Shown piece after piece: positions 5,123-5,387 of a DNA stretch of 5,387 nucleotides. Source of the stretch: Bacillota bacterium. Lineage in GTDB: Bacteria > Bacillota > Clostridia > Acetivibrionales > DSM-2933. Each line of letters opens with the position of its first letter. Position 1 is the first letter of the stretch. The position numbers and the translations under genes were made by a program. Below the pieces are notes generated by a model that saw only the letters and a program-made list of their open reading frames with translations, was not told the origin of the DNA and did not search any database. The DNA is taken from positions 1 through 5,387 of the forward strand of contig JAUZPS010000361.1 in NCBI GenBank assembly GCA_030705945.1, given 5' to 3'.

Positions 5123-5387
5123 CTAAAATGTCTGACTTTTAGATGCACAGTAATTAACATCCTTCATAAACTGTGCAATAGCATCTTTTGTCTTTTGTTC
5201 TGTTCTCTTAAACCGCTGGCTTCCATCGTCAGATCCGGAATCTACAGGGTCATAGCCACCTGTTTCCGGATTCTTTACAAGATCATAGCGTGGATCATCA
5301 AAAATCTTGATTCTATCATACCCACTGCTGGCCATATGAACACCTACACCAAGCGGTCCAGTGTCCCAATCCATATGCGCATCAATG
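5123..5387 (-). CDS. C-terminal end of an unrecognised protein, probably frameshifted near its end (5' end outside window)
   Basis: The frame is open from the right edge to TAG 5125-5123, 87 visible codons. Four codons (IDAH) continue upstream of the Met at 5374, which has no ribosome binding site, so that Met is internal and the gene starts outside. The visible part is soluble and polar: HMDWDTGPLGVGVHM, then SGYDRIKIFDDPRYDL, a Gly/Asp-rich stretch (GGYDPVDSGSDDG), and a helical Lys/Gln/Asp end (RTEQKTKDAIAQFMKD). No family is recognised. After SK the frame ends with only SQTF. A one-base shift at the A-run (T5137-T5140 on plus) instead gives KSDILEMCMELFKENE and TAA at 5090-5088, which looks far more natural and would place the end 11 bp before the next gene. 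It could be a toxin C-terminus or an ordinary surface protein. Confidence 0.7.
   Translation of the reverse strand, partial: IDAHMDWDTGPLGVGVHMASSGYDRIKIFDDPRYDLVKNPETGGYDPVDSGSDDGSQRFKRTEQKTKDAIAQFMKDVNYCASKSQTF

Overview
The window looks like AT-rich chromosomal DNA from a low-GC, probably cellulolytic clostridium (Acetivibrio / Pseudobacteroides / Ruminiclostridium type). The evidence is strong GGAGG ribosome binding sites, a secreted protein with a dockerin-like Ca-binding pair and TNTP linkers like those of cellulosomal and surface-layer proteins, and a Hanks-type Ser/Thr receptor kinase. The genus is an inference from protein style, not from a marker gene.

Layout. (1) Positions 1-1841, minus strand: the first 613 codons of a large secreted modular protein that runs off the left edge. 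It has a signal peptide, a TNTP linker, seven HAF repeats, a second linker, a carboxypeptidase-regulatory-like beta domain, a dockerin-like pair, a third and longer TNTP linker, and the start of another module. (2) Positions 1842-2451: a 610-bp region without an intact gene. It holds the HAF-gene leader, a 72-bp element with 14-bp terminal inverted repeats, a decayed minus-strand reading frame that resembles a transposase tail, an 11-bp palindrome and a possible structured leader. (3) Positions 2452-4819, plus strand: a two-gene unit, a 76-residue single-pass membrane protein followed by a 701-residue transmembrane Ser/Thr kinase whose outer part is a Big_2-like domain plus NHL repeats instead of PASTA repeats. 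(4) Positions 4807-5387, minus strand: a convergent unit made of the C-terminal end of an unrecognised protein, apparently carrying a 1-bp frameshift near its end, and an 89-residue two-helix membrane protein whose stop lies inside the last codons of the kinase gene.

How they may work together. The kinase is a one-component membrane receptor: an extracytoplasmic beta-rich sensor, one membrane helix, and a complete cytoplasmic catalytic domain. The small protein just upstream is a candidate partner. The HAF protein is exported and could attach to a cohesin scaffold or the cell surface. No sequence evidence links it to the kinase, and the two are separated by probable insertion-element debris. 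The right-hand pair has the layout of a toxin C-terminus followed by a membrane immunity protein, but neither family is recognised, so this is only a hypothesis.

The points most worth a second look are the sensor architecture of the kinase, the HAF plus internal-dockerin protein, the frameshift at 5137-5140 and the transposon debris at 2080-2309.
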